Source of the DNA: Pseudarthrobacter sulfonivorans
Lineage (GTDB): Bacteria; Actinomycetota; Actinomycetes; Actinomycetales; Micrococcaceae
Reading direction: 5' to 3'
NCBI RefSeq assembly: GCF_024391045.1
Contig: NZ_JANFCZ010000020.1
Location: 1-64,000, forward strand
Length of the DNA stretch: 64,000 bases
How positions within the stretch are numbered: the stretch's first letter is position 1; every line of letters begins with the position of its first letter. The notes beneath the pieces were generated by a model. That model did not search any database. It had not been told where the DNA came from and saw only the letters and a list, made by a program, of their open reading frames with translations. Of the stretch, positions 53,502 to 61,853 are shown piece by piece. Position numbers and translations under genes: made by a program.

Positions 53502-54710
53502 TCAGGCAGCCAATGGCTTCTTCCGTTCCAGCAGGCCACTGGCCACCGCGACTGCCAGACCCAGGAGGGCCAGCACCGCACCCACCAGCGCGGGCGCTAC
53601 GAAGCCCCACCCCCAGGCGATCACTAGGCCGCCCAGGAAGGCGCCGAGTGCATTTGCAACGTTTAGGGCCGCGTGGTTGAGGGATGACGCCAGGGAGGGG
53701 GCGTCCGGTGAGGCATCCAGCAGACGGGTCTGCAGGGCCGGCACGAGCATGGAGCCGGACGCACCCACCACAAAAACCATGGCCAGGGCCGACCACGGCC
53801 AGTGAACAGCGATGGCGTAGACCACCAAGGCAACCGCAATGCCGGGCAGGACCCAGTACAGCGTCCCCATCACCGACTTGTCCGCCAGCCTGCCACCCAC
53901 CACGGTTCCGGCAACCATGCCCAGTCCGTAGAGCGCAACCACTAGGGGCAGCAAGGAAGCGGGGATACCGGCAACCATCGTCATCGTGTGCGCAATGTAG
54001 GTGTAGGTGGCGAAGAAACCGCCAAAGCCCACGATGCCGATGAGGATGGCCAGCCAGACCTGCAGCCGTTTGAGCGCGCCCAACTCGCGCCGGATGCTGG
54101 CGTCCGGATGGGGCGCCTGGTACGGAACGAATTTCCACAGCAGCGCCAGCGTCAGGACGCCTATGCCGCCGACGAGGACGAAGAGCAGCCGCCAGCCGAA
54201 GGTTTGGCCCACCCAGGTGGCTGCGGGCACGCCGATCACGTTGGACACTGACAGGCCAGCCATCACCATGGAAATGGCCCAGCCGCGTCGGCTTGCAGGA
54301 ACCATGGAGGCGGCGATCACGGCCGCGACGCCAAAAAATGCGCCGTGCGGCAACCCGGCCGCGAATCGCGACACGAGCATGCTTCCATAGTCCGGAGCGA
54401 TGTAGGACGTGAGGTTCGCCAGGGTAAAGAACAACATCAGCCCGAGTGCGAGGTGCTTGCGGGGAAGCTTAGCGCCCACCGCCGCGAGGAGCGGCGCACC
54501 CACCACCACTCCCAAGGCGTAGGCGGAGATGAGGTGCCCCGCTTCAGGGGTGCTGATGTTGAGTCCCTGCTCCACTTCCTTCAGCAGGCCCATCATGGTG
54601 AATTCAGTAACGCCGATCCCCACGCCGCCCATGGCCAAAGCGAAGATGGCCGCACCGATGTTGGGAGTTTTCACTCTGGACGTTGTGGACGTTCGGGTGG
54701 TGCTGCTCAT
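53502..54710 (-). CDS. MFS transporter, DHA1/arabinose-efflux type
   Basis: A 402-residue major facilitator with twelve helices. GIGVTEFTMMGLLKEVEQGLNIS and GHLISAYALGVVVGAPLL match the DHA1 (AraJ/YdhP-like) subgroup, and AAVGAKLPRKHLALGL is the loop 2-3 motif. ATG 54710 (MSSTTRTSTT) is chosen, though an in-frame upstream extension exists. The substrate is unknown; the subgroup exports drugs or sugars. It converges on the cation transporter with 17 bases between stops. Confidence 0.9.
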   Translation of the reverse strand: MSSTTRTSTTSRVKTPNIGAAIFALAMGGVGIGVTEFTMMGLLKEVEQGLNISTPEAGHLISAYALGVVVGAPLLAAVGAKLPRKHLALGLMLFFTLANLTSYIAPDYGSMLVSRFAAGLPHGAFFGVAAVIAASMVPASRRGWAISMVMAGLSVSNVIGVPAATWVGQTFGWRLLFVLVGGIGVLTLALLWKFVPYQAPHPDASIRRELGALKRLQVWLAILIGIVGFGGFFATYTYIAHTMTMVAGIPASLLPLVVALYGLGMVAGTVVGGRLADKSVMGTLYWVLPGIAVALVVYAIAVHWPWSALAMVFVVGASGSMLVPALQTRLLDASPDAPSLASSLNHAALNVANALGAFLGGLVIAWGWGFVAPALVGAVLALLGLAVAVASGLLERKKPLAA

Positions 54711-54877
54711 GGGCCTGCTTTTCAAGGGGTTTGGGATGCAATGGGAATGCTCGGATGGTTCCGGGAAAGAGCCAGCCGGAGCCACCCAGGGGAACCGCGA
54801 GCCGGGCGCAGGTATTCCAGGCGGGCCCTGGACAACAGCTTCCCGTCCATTGTCCCCTATTGCGGGTGGCCGCTACA

Positions 54878-54883
54878 TAGACT
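54878..54883 (+). promoter_or_regulatory. -10 hexamer TAGACT for the mutT-like gene
   Basis: TAGACT lies six bases before GTG 54890, with no Shine-Dalgarno site between. Confidence 0.48.
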
Positions 54884-54889
54884 GGGGCG

Positions 54890-55342
54890 GTGACTGAACA
54901 GATACAGGTAGTCGGCGCCGCAATTTTGGATTCCCTGGAGCGCCCCGCCCGCATGCTGGTGGCGCGGCGGACGGCTCCCGAACAGTTCGCCGGGCTCTGG
55001 GAATTCCCCGGCGGCAAGGTGGAGGACGGCGAAGAATGTGAGGCCGCGCTGCACCGTGAACTACGGGAAGAACTCGGCGTCCGGGTCAGCCTCGGGGCTG
55101 AGCTGCCAGCCGCAGCACCCGCGGGCTGGCGTCTGAACGAGCGGGCCAGCATGCGGGTGTGGCAGGCCGAAGTCACCGACGGGGAGCCGCGTCCGCTGGA
55201 AGACCACGACGAACTGCGGTGGGTAGGCCTGGCAGACCGCCAGGCAGTCCTTGACCTTCCCTGGATTCCCGCCGATTTTCCCATTGTGCAGGCCCTGCTG
55301 GATGCCCTCAGCCCACAGGTGCTGCACGCCCCCACGCCCTGA
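54890..55342 (+). CDS. NUDIX hydrolase (MutT-like)
   Basis: A 150-residue protein. The Nudix box is GKVEDGEECEAALHRELREELGV (GX5EX7REUXEEXGU complete). LWEFPGG precedes it as in MutT proteins that sanitise 8-oxo-dGTP, and WLNERASM-like and HDELRWVGL segments follow. 8-oxo-dGTP hydrolysis is likely but not certain. The stop codon heads a repeated TGATTCAG series. Confidence 0.9.
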   Translation: MTEQIQVVGAAILDSLERPARMLVARRTAPEQFAGLWEFPGGKVEDGEECEAALHRELREELGVRVSLGAELPAAAPAGWRLNERASMRVWQAEVTDGEPRPLEDHDELRWVGLADRQAVLDLPWIPADFPIVQALLDALSPQVLHAPTP

Positions 55343-55460
55343 TTCAGCACGCGCCCTGATTCAGTGCACGTCCTGATTCAGTACGCCCTGATTCAAACGG
55401 GCTGCGCTGGCCTCAATGGGCTGCGCTAGCTCAAATGGGCCGCGCCGCGCTCTGCCGCAC
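55340..55460. repeat. Stop-headed TGATTCAG repeats and GGGCTGCGCT repeats
   Basis: The mutT-like stop (TGA 55340-55342) is the first of four TGATTCA(G) units at 55340, 55357, 55374 and 55389 (spacings 17, 17, 15). They close all three frames. A second series follows: GGGCTGCGCT with TCAA(T) tails near 55399 and 55418, and a partial copy near 55437. Confidence 0.88.
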
Positions 55461-55494
55461 GGTGTGAATGGCGTGAATGGAGTAAGTCCCCGCG

Positions 55495-56610
55495 TCAAAA
55501 GAGGGTCGGCTGGCGAACTGCCGGGTCCTCGATGCCGGTCCGCGCGTTGCTGCCGGTCTTGCCGGAAACAGGCAGGCTCCCCTCCGGGTACCGTGCTTCC
55601 TCGCTCCGGGGATCATCCTCGAGGTCACGGTGGCTGAAGCCGTGGCCGCCGGTGAATCCGTGCCGCTGCTTGAAGTACCGGACTTTCGCCGCGAGCCAGG
55701 TGCGGTATTCCTTTGACGCGTAGGATCCTGTGCCGTAGAGCCGGCGGTAACGGCCTGCAAGCTCCGGATGGGTCTTGGCGATCCACTGCATGAACCATTC
55801 CCGGGTGCCCGGCTTCAGGTACAGGGCGCCGGCCGTCACTCCCGTGGCGCCGGCAGCGGCCAGGGATCCGAAGAGTGCATCCAACGCTTCATCGCTGTCG
55901 GAGAGCCAGGGCAGGATGGGCATGGCCATCACACCGCAGGGGAGCCCTGCGTCGCGGAGTCGGGAGATGAGCTTGAGCCGGGCCCGGGGTCCTGGCGTGC
56001 CGGGTTCCACAGCCTCGGACAGTGCCTCGTCGGTCATGGCCAGCGAGATGCCAACACCCACCGGAACCTGGGCAGCTGCATGCTTGAGGAGCGGAATGTC
56101 GCGCGCCAGCAGGGTTCCCTTGGTGAGGATGGAGAGCGGCGTGCCGGAGTCCGCCAGCGCTGCAATGATTCCCGGCATCAGCTGGTACCGGCCTTCCGCG
56201 CGTTGATAGGGGTCCGTATTGGTGCCCAGAGCTACCTGATGGCGTCCCCAGGAGGGCTTGGCCAGTTCTTTCCGGAGGACCTCGGCAGCGTTGACCTTGA
56301 CCACCACCTGGCTGTCGAAGTCGAGTCCCGCGTCGAAGTCCAGATACGTGTGGCTTTTGCGGGCGAAACAGTACACGCAGGCGTGGCTGCACCCGCGGTA
56401 GGGGTTGACGGTCCATTCGAAGGGCATCTTGGAACCGGAAACCACCTTGTTGAGCACCGATTTGGCGGTGACCTCATGGAAGGTGATGCCGGCGAATTCG
56501 GGAGTGGTGACTGACCGGACCAGCCCGGCCAACGGAAGGAGGGCGGGTGATGCCATGCTTCCGGCGTCCTCGGCGGGCCGCTGCATCAAAGCCTGTGCAT
56601 CCCATCTCAT
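55495..56610 (-). CDS. Rv2578c-type radical SAM protein with C-terminal clamp-like motif
   Basis: A 371-residue radical SAM protein of the spore-photoproduct-lyase-like group. The cluster motif is CSHACVYC (C74, C78, C81) within NPYRGCSHACVYCFARKSH. GTNTDPYQRAEGRY, SILTKGTL and AMPILPWLSDS follow. MRWDAQAL is the usual family start. The extreme C-terminus is QPTLF, a pentapeptide like the beta-clamp-binding motif. An SOS box lies nine bases before the ATG. Together these suggest a DNA-repair role; the reaction is unknown. Confidence 0.87.
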   Translation of the reverse strand: MRWDAQALMQRPAEDAGSMASPALLPLAGLVRSVTTPEFAGITFHEVTAKSVLNKVVSGSKMPFEWTVNPYRGCSHACVYCFARKSHTYLDFDAGLDFDSQVVVKVNAAEVLRKELAKPSWGRHQVALGTNTDPYQRAEGRYQLMPGIIAALADSGTPLSILTKGTLLARDIPLLKHAAAQVPVGVGISLAMTDEALSEAVEPGTPGPRARLKLISRLRDAGLPCGVMAMPILPWLSDSDEALDALFGSLAAAGATGVTAGALYLKPGTREWFMQWIAKTHPELAGRYRRLYGTGSYASKEYRTWLAAKVRYFKQRHGFTGGHGFSHRDLEDDPRSEEARYPEGSLPVSGKTGSNARTGIEDPAVRQPTLF

Positions 56611-56619
56611 GCCATCTAT

Positions 56620-56635
56620 TCGAATATATGTTCGA
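56620..56635 (-). promoter_or_regulatory. LexA (SOS) box of the radical SAM gene
   Basis: TCGAATATATGTTCGA (plus strand), identical to 20651-20666. It is nine bases before ATG 56610, so it overlaps the promoter of a near-leaderless transcript. Confidence 0.88.
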
Positions 56636-56675
56636 AATTAAGTCAAGGACCTTCGGCGCCGTGTTGTGTGTAAAC

Positions 56676-56722
56676 GCGGATACGGGGCTAAGCGGATACG
56701 GGGCTACGAAGGAGCGCCCCTA
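56676..56722. repeat. Stop-headed 16-bp tandem repeat after the SIMPL gene
   Basis: On the minus strand the stop TAG (56722-56720) is followed by TAG at 56706 and 56690, exactly 16 bp apart. The two downstream units (56676-56691 and 56692-56707, GCGGATACGGGGCTA-A/C on plus) are nearly identical; the first unit is diverged. The TAGs close all three frames. Confidence 0.88.
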
Positions 56723-57364
56723 GGCCAGCAGTTCCCACACCACGGTGACGCCGGCGCCGAGGCTCGCGTGGCCCGCCTCGACGCCGATGGCGTCTGCGGC
56801 CACGGCCCGCTCGAGCCTGCCCACCGGGACGGGCCCTGGCGAGAGGGGGTGTTCAGCGATGGACACCACCGCGCCAAGCCGCGCTGACGCCAGGGACGCA
56901 AACTGTTCCGCAGCCGCAGTTGCCTCCTTCCATGCGGCTTCGCGTGCCCTGGCCAGCAGGGCAGATTCGTCCGCGAAGCCGAGATCGAGGCCGTTCAGCC
57001 GGACGTTGTCCCCGCCGGCGTCAACGGCGGCAGCGATAACGGCGGAAGCCGCGGCCACCCGCCGGACGCGCACAGTCAGCACGCTGGAGGCGACGTACGC
57101 GGCCACCTGCTGGCCCTCGCCCTCGCGCCAGACAAGCTCGGGGCGGACATTGAGCCCGGACGTCCGGATATCCGCGTCGGCCACTCCGTGCTGCCGGAGC
57201 GCACCGGTGACGGCTGCGGACGCCATACCAGCGTCGCGGTACGCGGCTCCGACACCGTCCCCCCGGCATTCAACGCCCATTGAAATGGTCAGCAGATCAG
57301 GCGCAGCCTCGGCGGATCCGGTGCCGGTCACGGTGATGGTTCTCATGGTGCTGCCGCCCGCCAT
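56720..57364 (-). CDS. SIMPL (DUF541) domain protein
   Basis: A 214-residue protein. TITVTGTGSAEAAPDLLTISMGVECRG is the SIMPL/DUF541 N-terminal signature. DADIRTSGLNVRPELVWREGEGQQVAAYVASSVLTVRVR is the core, and ALLARAREAAWKEATAAAEQFASLA is the conserved helix. No signal peptide is visible, although many relatives are exported. The role is unknown (oxidative stress in some bacteria). ATG 57364 or 57346 may start it. It lies 22 bases from the upstream protease-like gene, across a 20-bp duplication. Confidence 0.87.
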   Translation of the reverse strand: MAGGSTMRTITVTGTGSAEAAPDLLTISMGVECRGDGVGAAYRDAGMASAAVTGALRQHGVADADIRTSGLNVRPELVWREGEGQQVAAYVASSVLTVRVRRVAAASAVIAAAVDAGGDNVRLNGLDLGFADESALLARAREAAWKEATAAAEQFASLASARLGAVVSIAEHPLSPGPVPVGRLERAVAADAIGVEAGHASLGAGVTVVWELLA

Positions 57365-57400
57365 TGTCAGACCTCGATTCCCATTGTCAGACCCCGATTC
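57361..57400. repeat. 20-bp tandem duplication across a stop-start junction
   Basis: 57361-57380 and 57381-57400 differ at one base. On the minus strand each copy contains TGACAATGG: the stop of the upstream gene (57389-57387) in one copy and the start ATG of the SIMPL gene (57364) in the other. The original junction, TGACAATG, has evidently been duplicated. Confidence 0.93.
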
Positions 57401-57971
57401 CGCCGGTGCTGCCAGGAGCCTTCCCTGGTGTCCTCAGGTCAACATATCCGCCGGCGGCGAGGCCGGCCTGCCGCTCGAAGAAGTTGGCCGAGCCCGGGTT
57501 GCCGGTCCGGAGCTGCGACCAGCCCGCCGCGAGGAAGTACAGCGGCAGGAAGGGCAGCCCCAGGCACCAGGCGTACTGGCTGCAGTGGATTTCTTCATGG
57601 CCCAGGAGAGCGGGACGGTTCAAAAGCTGTTCAGCGTGGATCCGGCAGAAGACCACGTTGCCCAGGGTGAACGCTCCCGCGAAGGGGATGCGCCAGGCAT
57701 AGTCCGAGGCGATGACGAGGCCCCGCGGCCCTTGATGGAGCGCAGTCCCCGCGGCCCGGGCCAGGGCAAGGCCCAGAAGAGTTGTTCCGTTTACCAGGTT
57801 GGCGAGTTGCCGGGCGCGTTGTCCCGCCGTCAGACGCGCTGCCAGGCGGGTCCTTGAGCGCCCTGTCGACCGCCCCGTTGAGTGCGCCGGAGTTTGAGCC
57901 ATCCATGACGCGACTAATTTCTGCACAGGCAACACCGGCAGGACTCCTGCCAGGCGCCGACGTTCAGTCAT
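57387..57971 (-). CDS. Putative HExxH zinc-protease-like protein
   Basis: A 194-residue protein without a name I can assign. It has HEEIH at 125-129 (LLGHEEIHCSQYAWCLG) and a downstream FFERQA with Glu166 as a possible third zinc ligand, a pattern like DUF4157-type gluzincins. Two hydrophobic segments (IPFAGAFTLGNVVF and LGLPFLPLYFLAAGW) flank the motif. An Arg-rich N-terminus precedes it; ATG 57902 would remove 23 residues. Activity is inference from the motif. It is co-oriented with the SIMPL gene. Confidence 0.6.
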   Translation of the reverse strand: MTERRRLAGVLPVLPVQKLVASWMAQTPAHSTGRSTGRSRTRLAARLTAGQRARQLANLVNGTTLLGLALARAAGTALHQGPRGLVIASDYAWRIPFAGAFTLGNVVFCRIHAEQLLNRPALLGHEEIHCSQYAWCLGLPFLPLYFLAAGWSQLRTGNPGSANFFERQAGLAAGGYVDLRTPGKAPGSTGGIGV

Positions 57972-58020
57972 GAGGCCATGGTAGCCGGAGGGTTCAATTA
58001 GACTGGTGGATAGTGACCGC

Positions 58021-58096
58021 CGGTAATTCTCGAGCCGGTAATTTTCGAGCCGGTAAATTTCCAGTCGGTAAATTTCCAGCCGGGTATTTCGCGAGC
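58021..58096. repeat. 15-bp tandem repeats upstream of pheS
   Basis: Four exactly phased 15-bp units, CGGTAATTCTCGAGC and variants (58021-58035, 58036-58050, 58051-58065, 58066-58080), are followed by a diverged 16-bp fifth (58081-58096). Pairs 1-2 and 3-4 are nearly identical. They lie in the 262-bp gap before pheS. Confidence 0.93.
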
Positions 58097-58233
58097 GGCC
58101 CTGCCCTGGTCATCGAGTGCATCCGTCCCGCATGGATGCACAAGATGACCTGCCAGTGACGGATGCGCTGCCGGGAACCCGCGGACGGCTGCACCGGTCA
58201 CCGGCAGCCCCGACTCGTAGCTAAGAACAGTAG

Positions 58234-59295
58234 ATGACTGAAACTTTGCCGGGCGCCGCCATCCCGAATCCCACGGATGAAGCCGCCATCACTGCCGCTG
58301 TAGACCAGGCCGTCGCCGCCATTGCCGGTGCAGGCTCCCTTGACGAACTCAAGGCGGTGAGGCTGGCGCACACCGGTGAGAAGTCACCGCTGAGCCTGGC
58401 CAACCGCGAGATCGGACGCCTGCCGAAAGACCAGAAGGCCCTGGCCGGCAAGCTCATGGGCTCGTCCCGCGGCAAGGTCAACAAGGCGCTCGCGGACCGT
58501 ACCGCCGAGCTCGAAGCCGAAAACGACGCCCGGATTCTCGTCGAAGAGACCGTTGACGTCACCGCCGCACCGCGCCGTCGTCGTGCCGGCGCGCGCCACC
58601 CGCTCTCCACACTGCAGGACCGCGTAGCGGACATCTTCGTGGGCATGGGCTGGGAAATCGCCGAAGGCCCGGAGGTTGAATCCGAATGGTTCAACTTTGA
58701 TGCGCTGAACTTCAAACCGGACCACCCGGCCCGGGAAATGCAGGATACCTTCTTCGTGGAGCCGCCCGAGGCGCACCTCGTGATGCGCACCCACACGTCT
58801 CCGGTGCAGGTCCGTTCCATGCTGGAACGCGAAGTGCCCATCTACGTGCTGTGCCCGGGCAAAGTGTTCCGCACCGACGAACTCGACGCCACACACACGC
58901 CCGTGTTCCACCAGTTCGAGGGCCTGGCCATCGACAAGAACCTGAGCATGGCCGACCTCCTCGGCACGCTGGAGCACTTCACCCGCCAGATGTTCGGCGA
59001 CGAAGCCCAGGTCCGGCTCCGCCCCAACTACTTCCCGTTCACCGAGCCGTCCGCCGAACTGGACATCTGGCACCCGGGCGCCAAGGGCGGCCCGCGCTGG
59101 ATCGAATGGGGCGGCTGCGGCATGGTCAATCCCAACGTGCTCCGCGCGGCCGGCATCGACCCGGACATTTATTCAGGTTTCGCCTTTGGCATGGGCATCG
59201 AGCGTGCGCTGATGTTCCGCAACGAGGTCGGCGACATGCGCGACATGATCGAAGGCGATGTACGTTTCAGCGAGCACTTCGGGATGGAGATCTAA
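58234..59295 (+). CDS. pheS: Phenylalanyl-tRNA synthetase alpha subunit
   Basis: PheS carries the catalytic site of the alpha2-beta2 enzyme. The 353-residue protein has an N-terminal coiled-coil (about 15-100), then motif 2 in LPVIYV-like VLCPGKVFRTDELDATHTPVFHQFEGL, and motif 3 in GFAFGMGIERALMF. HLVMRTHTSPVQ and RPNYFPFTEPSAELD are typical. It is two bases from pheT, clearly one operon. The TAGCTAAGAA stretch just upstream may hold a -10. Confidence 0.97.
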   Translation: MTETLPGAAIPNPTDEAAITAAVDQAVAAIAGAGSLDELKAVRLAHTGEKSPLSLANREIGRLPKDQKALAGKLMGSSRGKVNKALADRTAELEAENDARILVEETVDVTAAPRRRRAGARHPLSTLQDRVADIFVGMGWEIAEGPEVESEWFNFDALNFKPDHPAREMQDTFFVEPPEAHLVMRTHTSPVQVRSMLEREVPIYVLCPGKVFRTDELDATHTPVFHQFEGLAIDKNLSMADLLGTLEHFTRQMFGDEAQVRLRPNYFPFTEPSAELDIWHPGAKGGPRWIEWGGCGMVNPNVLRAAGIDPDIYSGFAFGMGIERALMFRNEVGDMRDMIEGDVRFSEHFGMEI

Positions 59296-59297
59296 CA

Positions 59298-61841
59298 GTG
59301 CGTATCCCAATTTCCTGGCTGCGTGAATTCGCAGCAGTACCGGCCGGCGCAACGGCCGAAGACGTGATGGCCGAACTGGTCAAGGTGGGCTTTGAAGAAG
59401 AGGCTGTCCACCGCCCTACAGACAGCCTCCAGGGCCCCATCGTGGTGGGCCAGGTCCTGAGCATCGTCAAGGAACCGCAGACCAACGGCAAAACCATCAA
59501 CTGGTGCCAGGTCCGCGTTGTCCCCGAAGGCCAGGCGCAGACCCTGACCGGCGAGGGCATCGACCCCTCCGGTGTGCAGGGGATCATCTGCGGCGCCCAC
59601 AACTTCGTGGAGGGCGACAAGGTAGTGGTCACGCTGCCCGGTGCCGTCCTGCCCGGAGACTTCCACATCTCCGCGCGGAAGACCTACGGCCACCTCTCCG
59701 CCGGCATGATCGCCTCCGTCCGCGAACTCGGCATCGGCGAGGACCACGACGGCATTCTGGTGCTGTCCCGGATCGGGCTCGACCCCGAAATCGGCACGGA
59801 TGCCATGGAACTGCTGGGCCTATACGACCAGGCAGCCGAAATCAACGTGACGCCGGACCGCGGCTACGCGTTCTCCATCCGCGGGGCGGCCCGGGAATAC
59901 GCCCACGCCACCGGAACGGTCTTCACCGACCCGGCGTCAAAGGTGGCGGCGCCGACGGAACTTTCCGGCGGCTACGGCGTCAAGCTCAACGACGACGCGC
60001 CGATCTACGGTACGCCCGGCTGCGACCGTTTTGTGGTTCGCACGGTCCGGGGCGTCGACGCCACCAAGCCGACGCCGCCGTGGATGACCTCCCGGCTGCG
60101 GCTGGCCGGGATCCGCTCCATCTCGCTCCCGGTGGACATCTCCAACTATGTGATGCTCGAACTCGGCCAGCCCACGCACTGCTACGACCAGGACAAGCTC
60201 ACCGGCGACATCGTGGTCCGGCGGGCCGTCGCAGGGGAGAAGGTCACCACCCTGGACGGCAAGGAGCGCGCGCTCGACGTCGAGGACCTCCTCATCACGG
60301 ACGGTTCCGGCGCGATCGGTATCGCCGGTGTGATGGGCGGCGCCGCCACCGAGGTGAGCGATTCGACGTCGAACGTCCTGGTGGAGGCCGCACACTTCGA
60401 CGAGGTGTCGATCGGACGCTCCCGCCGCCGCCACAAGCTGCCCTCGGAGGCGTCCAAGCGCTTCGAGCGTGGCGTCGACTGGCACGTGGCCGACATCGCC
60501 GCCCAGCGTGTGGTTGACCTCCTGGTGGAGCTCGCCGGTGGCGTCGCTGACCAGGCCGGGACCGACGTCGGGACCGCGCCCGACGCCGTGACTATCGCAT
60601 TGCCTGCGGGCTTCGCCGCCCAGCGGATCGGGATCGACTTCACCGAGGCACAGATCGTCACCTCGCTGCAGGATCTCGGCGCAGTGGTGGAGAACGCCGA
60701 CGGCGGCTGGACGGTTACCGCGCCCAGCTGGCGCAATGACCTGGAAACCAAAGAGGACCTCACCGAGGAAATCGCCCGGCTGGTGGGCTACGACAAGATC
60801 CCCGCCACACTCCCGGTTGCCCCTCCCGGACGCGGCCTGACCCGCGTGCAGCAGCAGCGCCGCCGGCTCATCCAGGCACTTGCGGATGCCGGCCTGACCG
60901 AAGTCCTGGCCTACCCGTTCGTCTCCAAGGCCGCCAACGAGACCTTCGGCGTCGCCGAGCCCGGTGCGGCCCGGAGCGCGATCAAGCTGGCCAACCCGAT
61001 CAGCGAGGAACACGGCTACCTGCGCACGTCCATCCTTCCGGGCCTGATCGAGGTGGCCAAGAGGAACCACTCCCGGGGTTTCCGCGACCTGGCGCTTTTT
61101 GAATCCGGCCTGGTGTTCCTGCCCACTGAGGGCATGGGTACAGATTCCATCCCGCCGCTCGGCGTCAAGCCTGCCGATGAGGTGCTGGACGCGCTGTACG
61201 ACGGCGTCCCGGACCAGCCGCTGCACGTCGCCGCTGTGCTGACCGGCCACGATTCACCTGCCGCCGCGGGCCACACGCCACGGCTGTGGGACTGGGCAGA
61301 TGCACTGGACGTGGCCCGGCTCGCCGGCGACGTTCTGGGCGTGGAGATGGTGGTCAGCCAGGGCGCACACCAGGCATTCCACCCGGGCCGGGCGGCGAAG
61401 CTTTCGCTCCGGACCGGTGAAGTGGTGGGCTACGCCGGTGAGCTGCACCCGAAGCTCCTCGCCGCGCACGACATGCCGGCCCGCTCGGTGGCGCTGGAGT
61501 TCAACGCGGATGCCCTGTTTGAAGCTGCGGCGGACGTCATCGTCGCCCGCCACATCTCCACCTTCCCGGTAGCCACCCAGGATGTGGCGCTGGTGGTGCC
61601 GCAGGACATCCCTGCCGATCAGGTCCTCGAATCGCTGCGTGAAGGCGCCGGTGAACTGCTGGAAGACGTGGCGCTGTTCGACGTGTACGCGGGCAAGGGT
61701 ATCGAAGAAGGCAAGAAGTCGCTGGCCTTCGGCTTGCGGTTCCGTGCCACAGACCGCACCCTGACGGCCGACGAAGCCTCGGCCGCGCGTGAAAGCGCCG
61801 TCGCCCTGGCCGCCGAGCGCTTCGGCGCTGTCCAGCGCTAG
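59298..61841 (+). CDS. pheT: Phenylalanyl-tRNA synthetase beta subunit
   Basis: The 847-residue beta subunit has the N-terminal EMAP/OB tRNA-binding domain (about 40-150: VVGQVLSIVKEPQ), the B3/B4 editing domain (RGVDATKPTPPWMTSRLRLAGIRS), B5, and a C-terminal anticodon-binding domain (HISTFPVATQDVALVV). GTG 59298 gives MRIPISWLREF, the family start. An in-frame extension to 58851 lies within pheS and is rejected. Confidence 0.97.
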   Translation: MRIPISWLREFAAVPAGATAEDVMAELVKVGFEEEAVHRPTDSLQGPIVVGQVLSIVKEPQTNGKTINWCQVRVVPEGQAQTLTGEGIDPSGVQGIICGAHNFVEGDKVVVTLPGAVLPGDFHISARKTYGHLSAGMIASVRELGIGEDHDGILVLSRIGLDPEIGTDAMELLGLYDQAAEINVTPDRGYAFSIRGAAREYAHATGTVFTDPASKVAAPTELSGGYGVKLNDDAPIYGTPGCDRFVVRTVRGVDATKPTPPWMTSRLRLAGIRSISLPVDISNYVMLELGQPTHCYDQDKLTGDIVVRRAVAGEKVTTLDGKERALDVEDLLITDGSGAIGIAGVMGGAATEVSDSTSNVLVEAAHFDEVSIGRSRRRHKLPSEASKRFERGVDWHVADIAAQRVVDLLVELAGGVADQAGTDVGTAPDAVTIALPAGFAAQRIGIDFTEAQIVTSLQDLGAVVENADGGWTVTAPSWRNDLETKEDLTEEIARLVGYDKIPATLPVAPPGRGLTRVQQQRRRLIQALADAGLTEVLAYPFVSKAANETFGVAEPGAARSAIKLANPISEEHGYLRTSILPGLIEVAKRNHSRGFRDLALFESGLVFLPTEGMGTDSIPPLGVKPADEVLDALYDGVPDQPLHVAAVLTGHDSPAAAGHTPRLWDWADALDVARLAGDVLGVEMVVSQGAHQAFHPGRAAKLSLRTGEVVGYAGELHPKLLAAHDMPARSVALEFNADALFEAAADVIVARHISTFPVATQDVALVVPQDIPADQVLESLREGAGELLEDVALFDVYAGKGIEEGKKSLAFGLRFRATDRTLTADEASAARESAVALAAERFGAVQR

Positions 61842-61853
61842 GCGCTGATCTCC

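Noticed and set aside
57994..58201. Minus-strand small ORFs with a repeated peptide (NLPTGNLPARKLP-like)
   Set aside because: The peptide repeat is only the 15-bp DNA repeat read in frame; there is no ribosome site or promoter.
57972..58233. T-box leader before pheS
   Set aside because: No T-box sequence or specifier stem was seen; the space is taken up by 15-bp repeats.
58851..59297. In-frame N-terminal extension of pheT
   Set aside because: It lies inside pheS in another frame and is not PheT-like; family conservation starts at GTG 59298.
59937..61250. A 437-codon minus-strand frame within pheT
   Set aside because: Antisense shadow of pheT; no recognisable domain.
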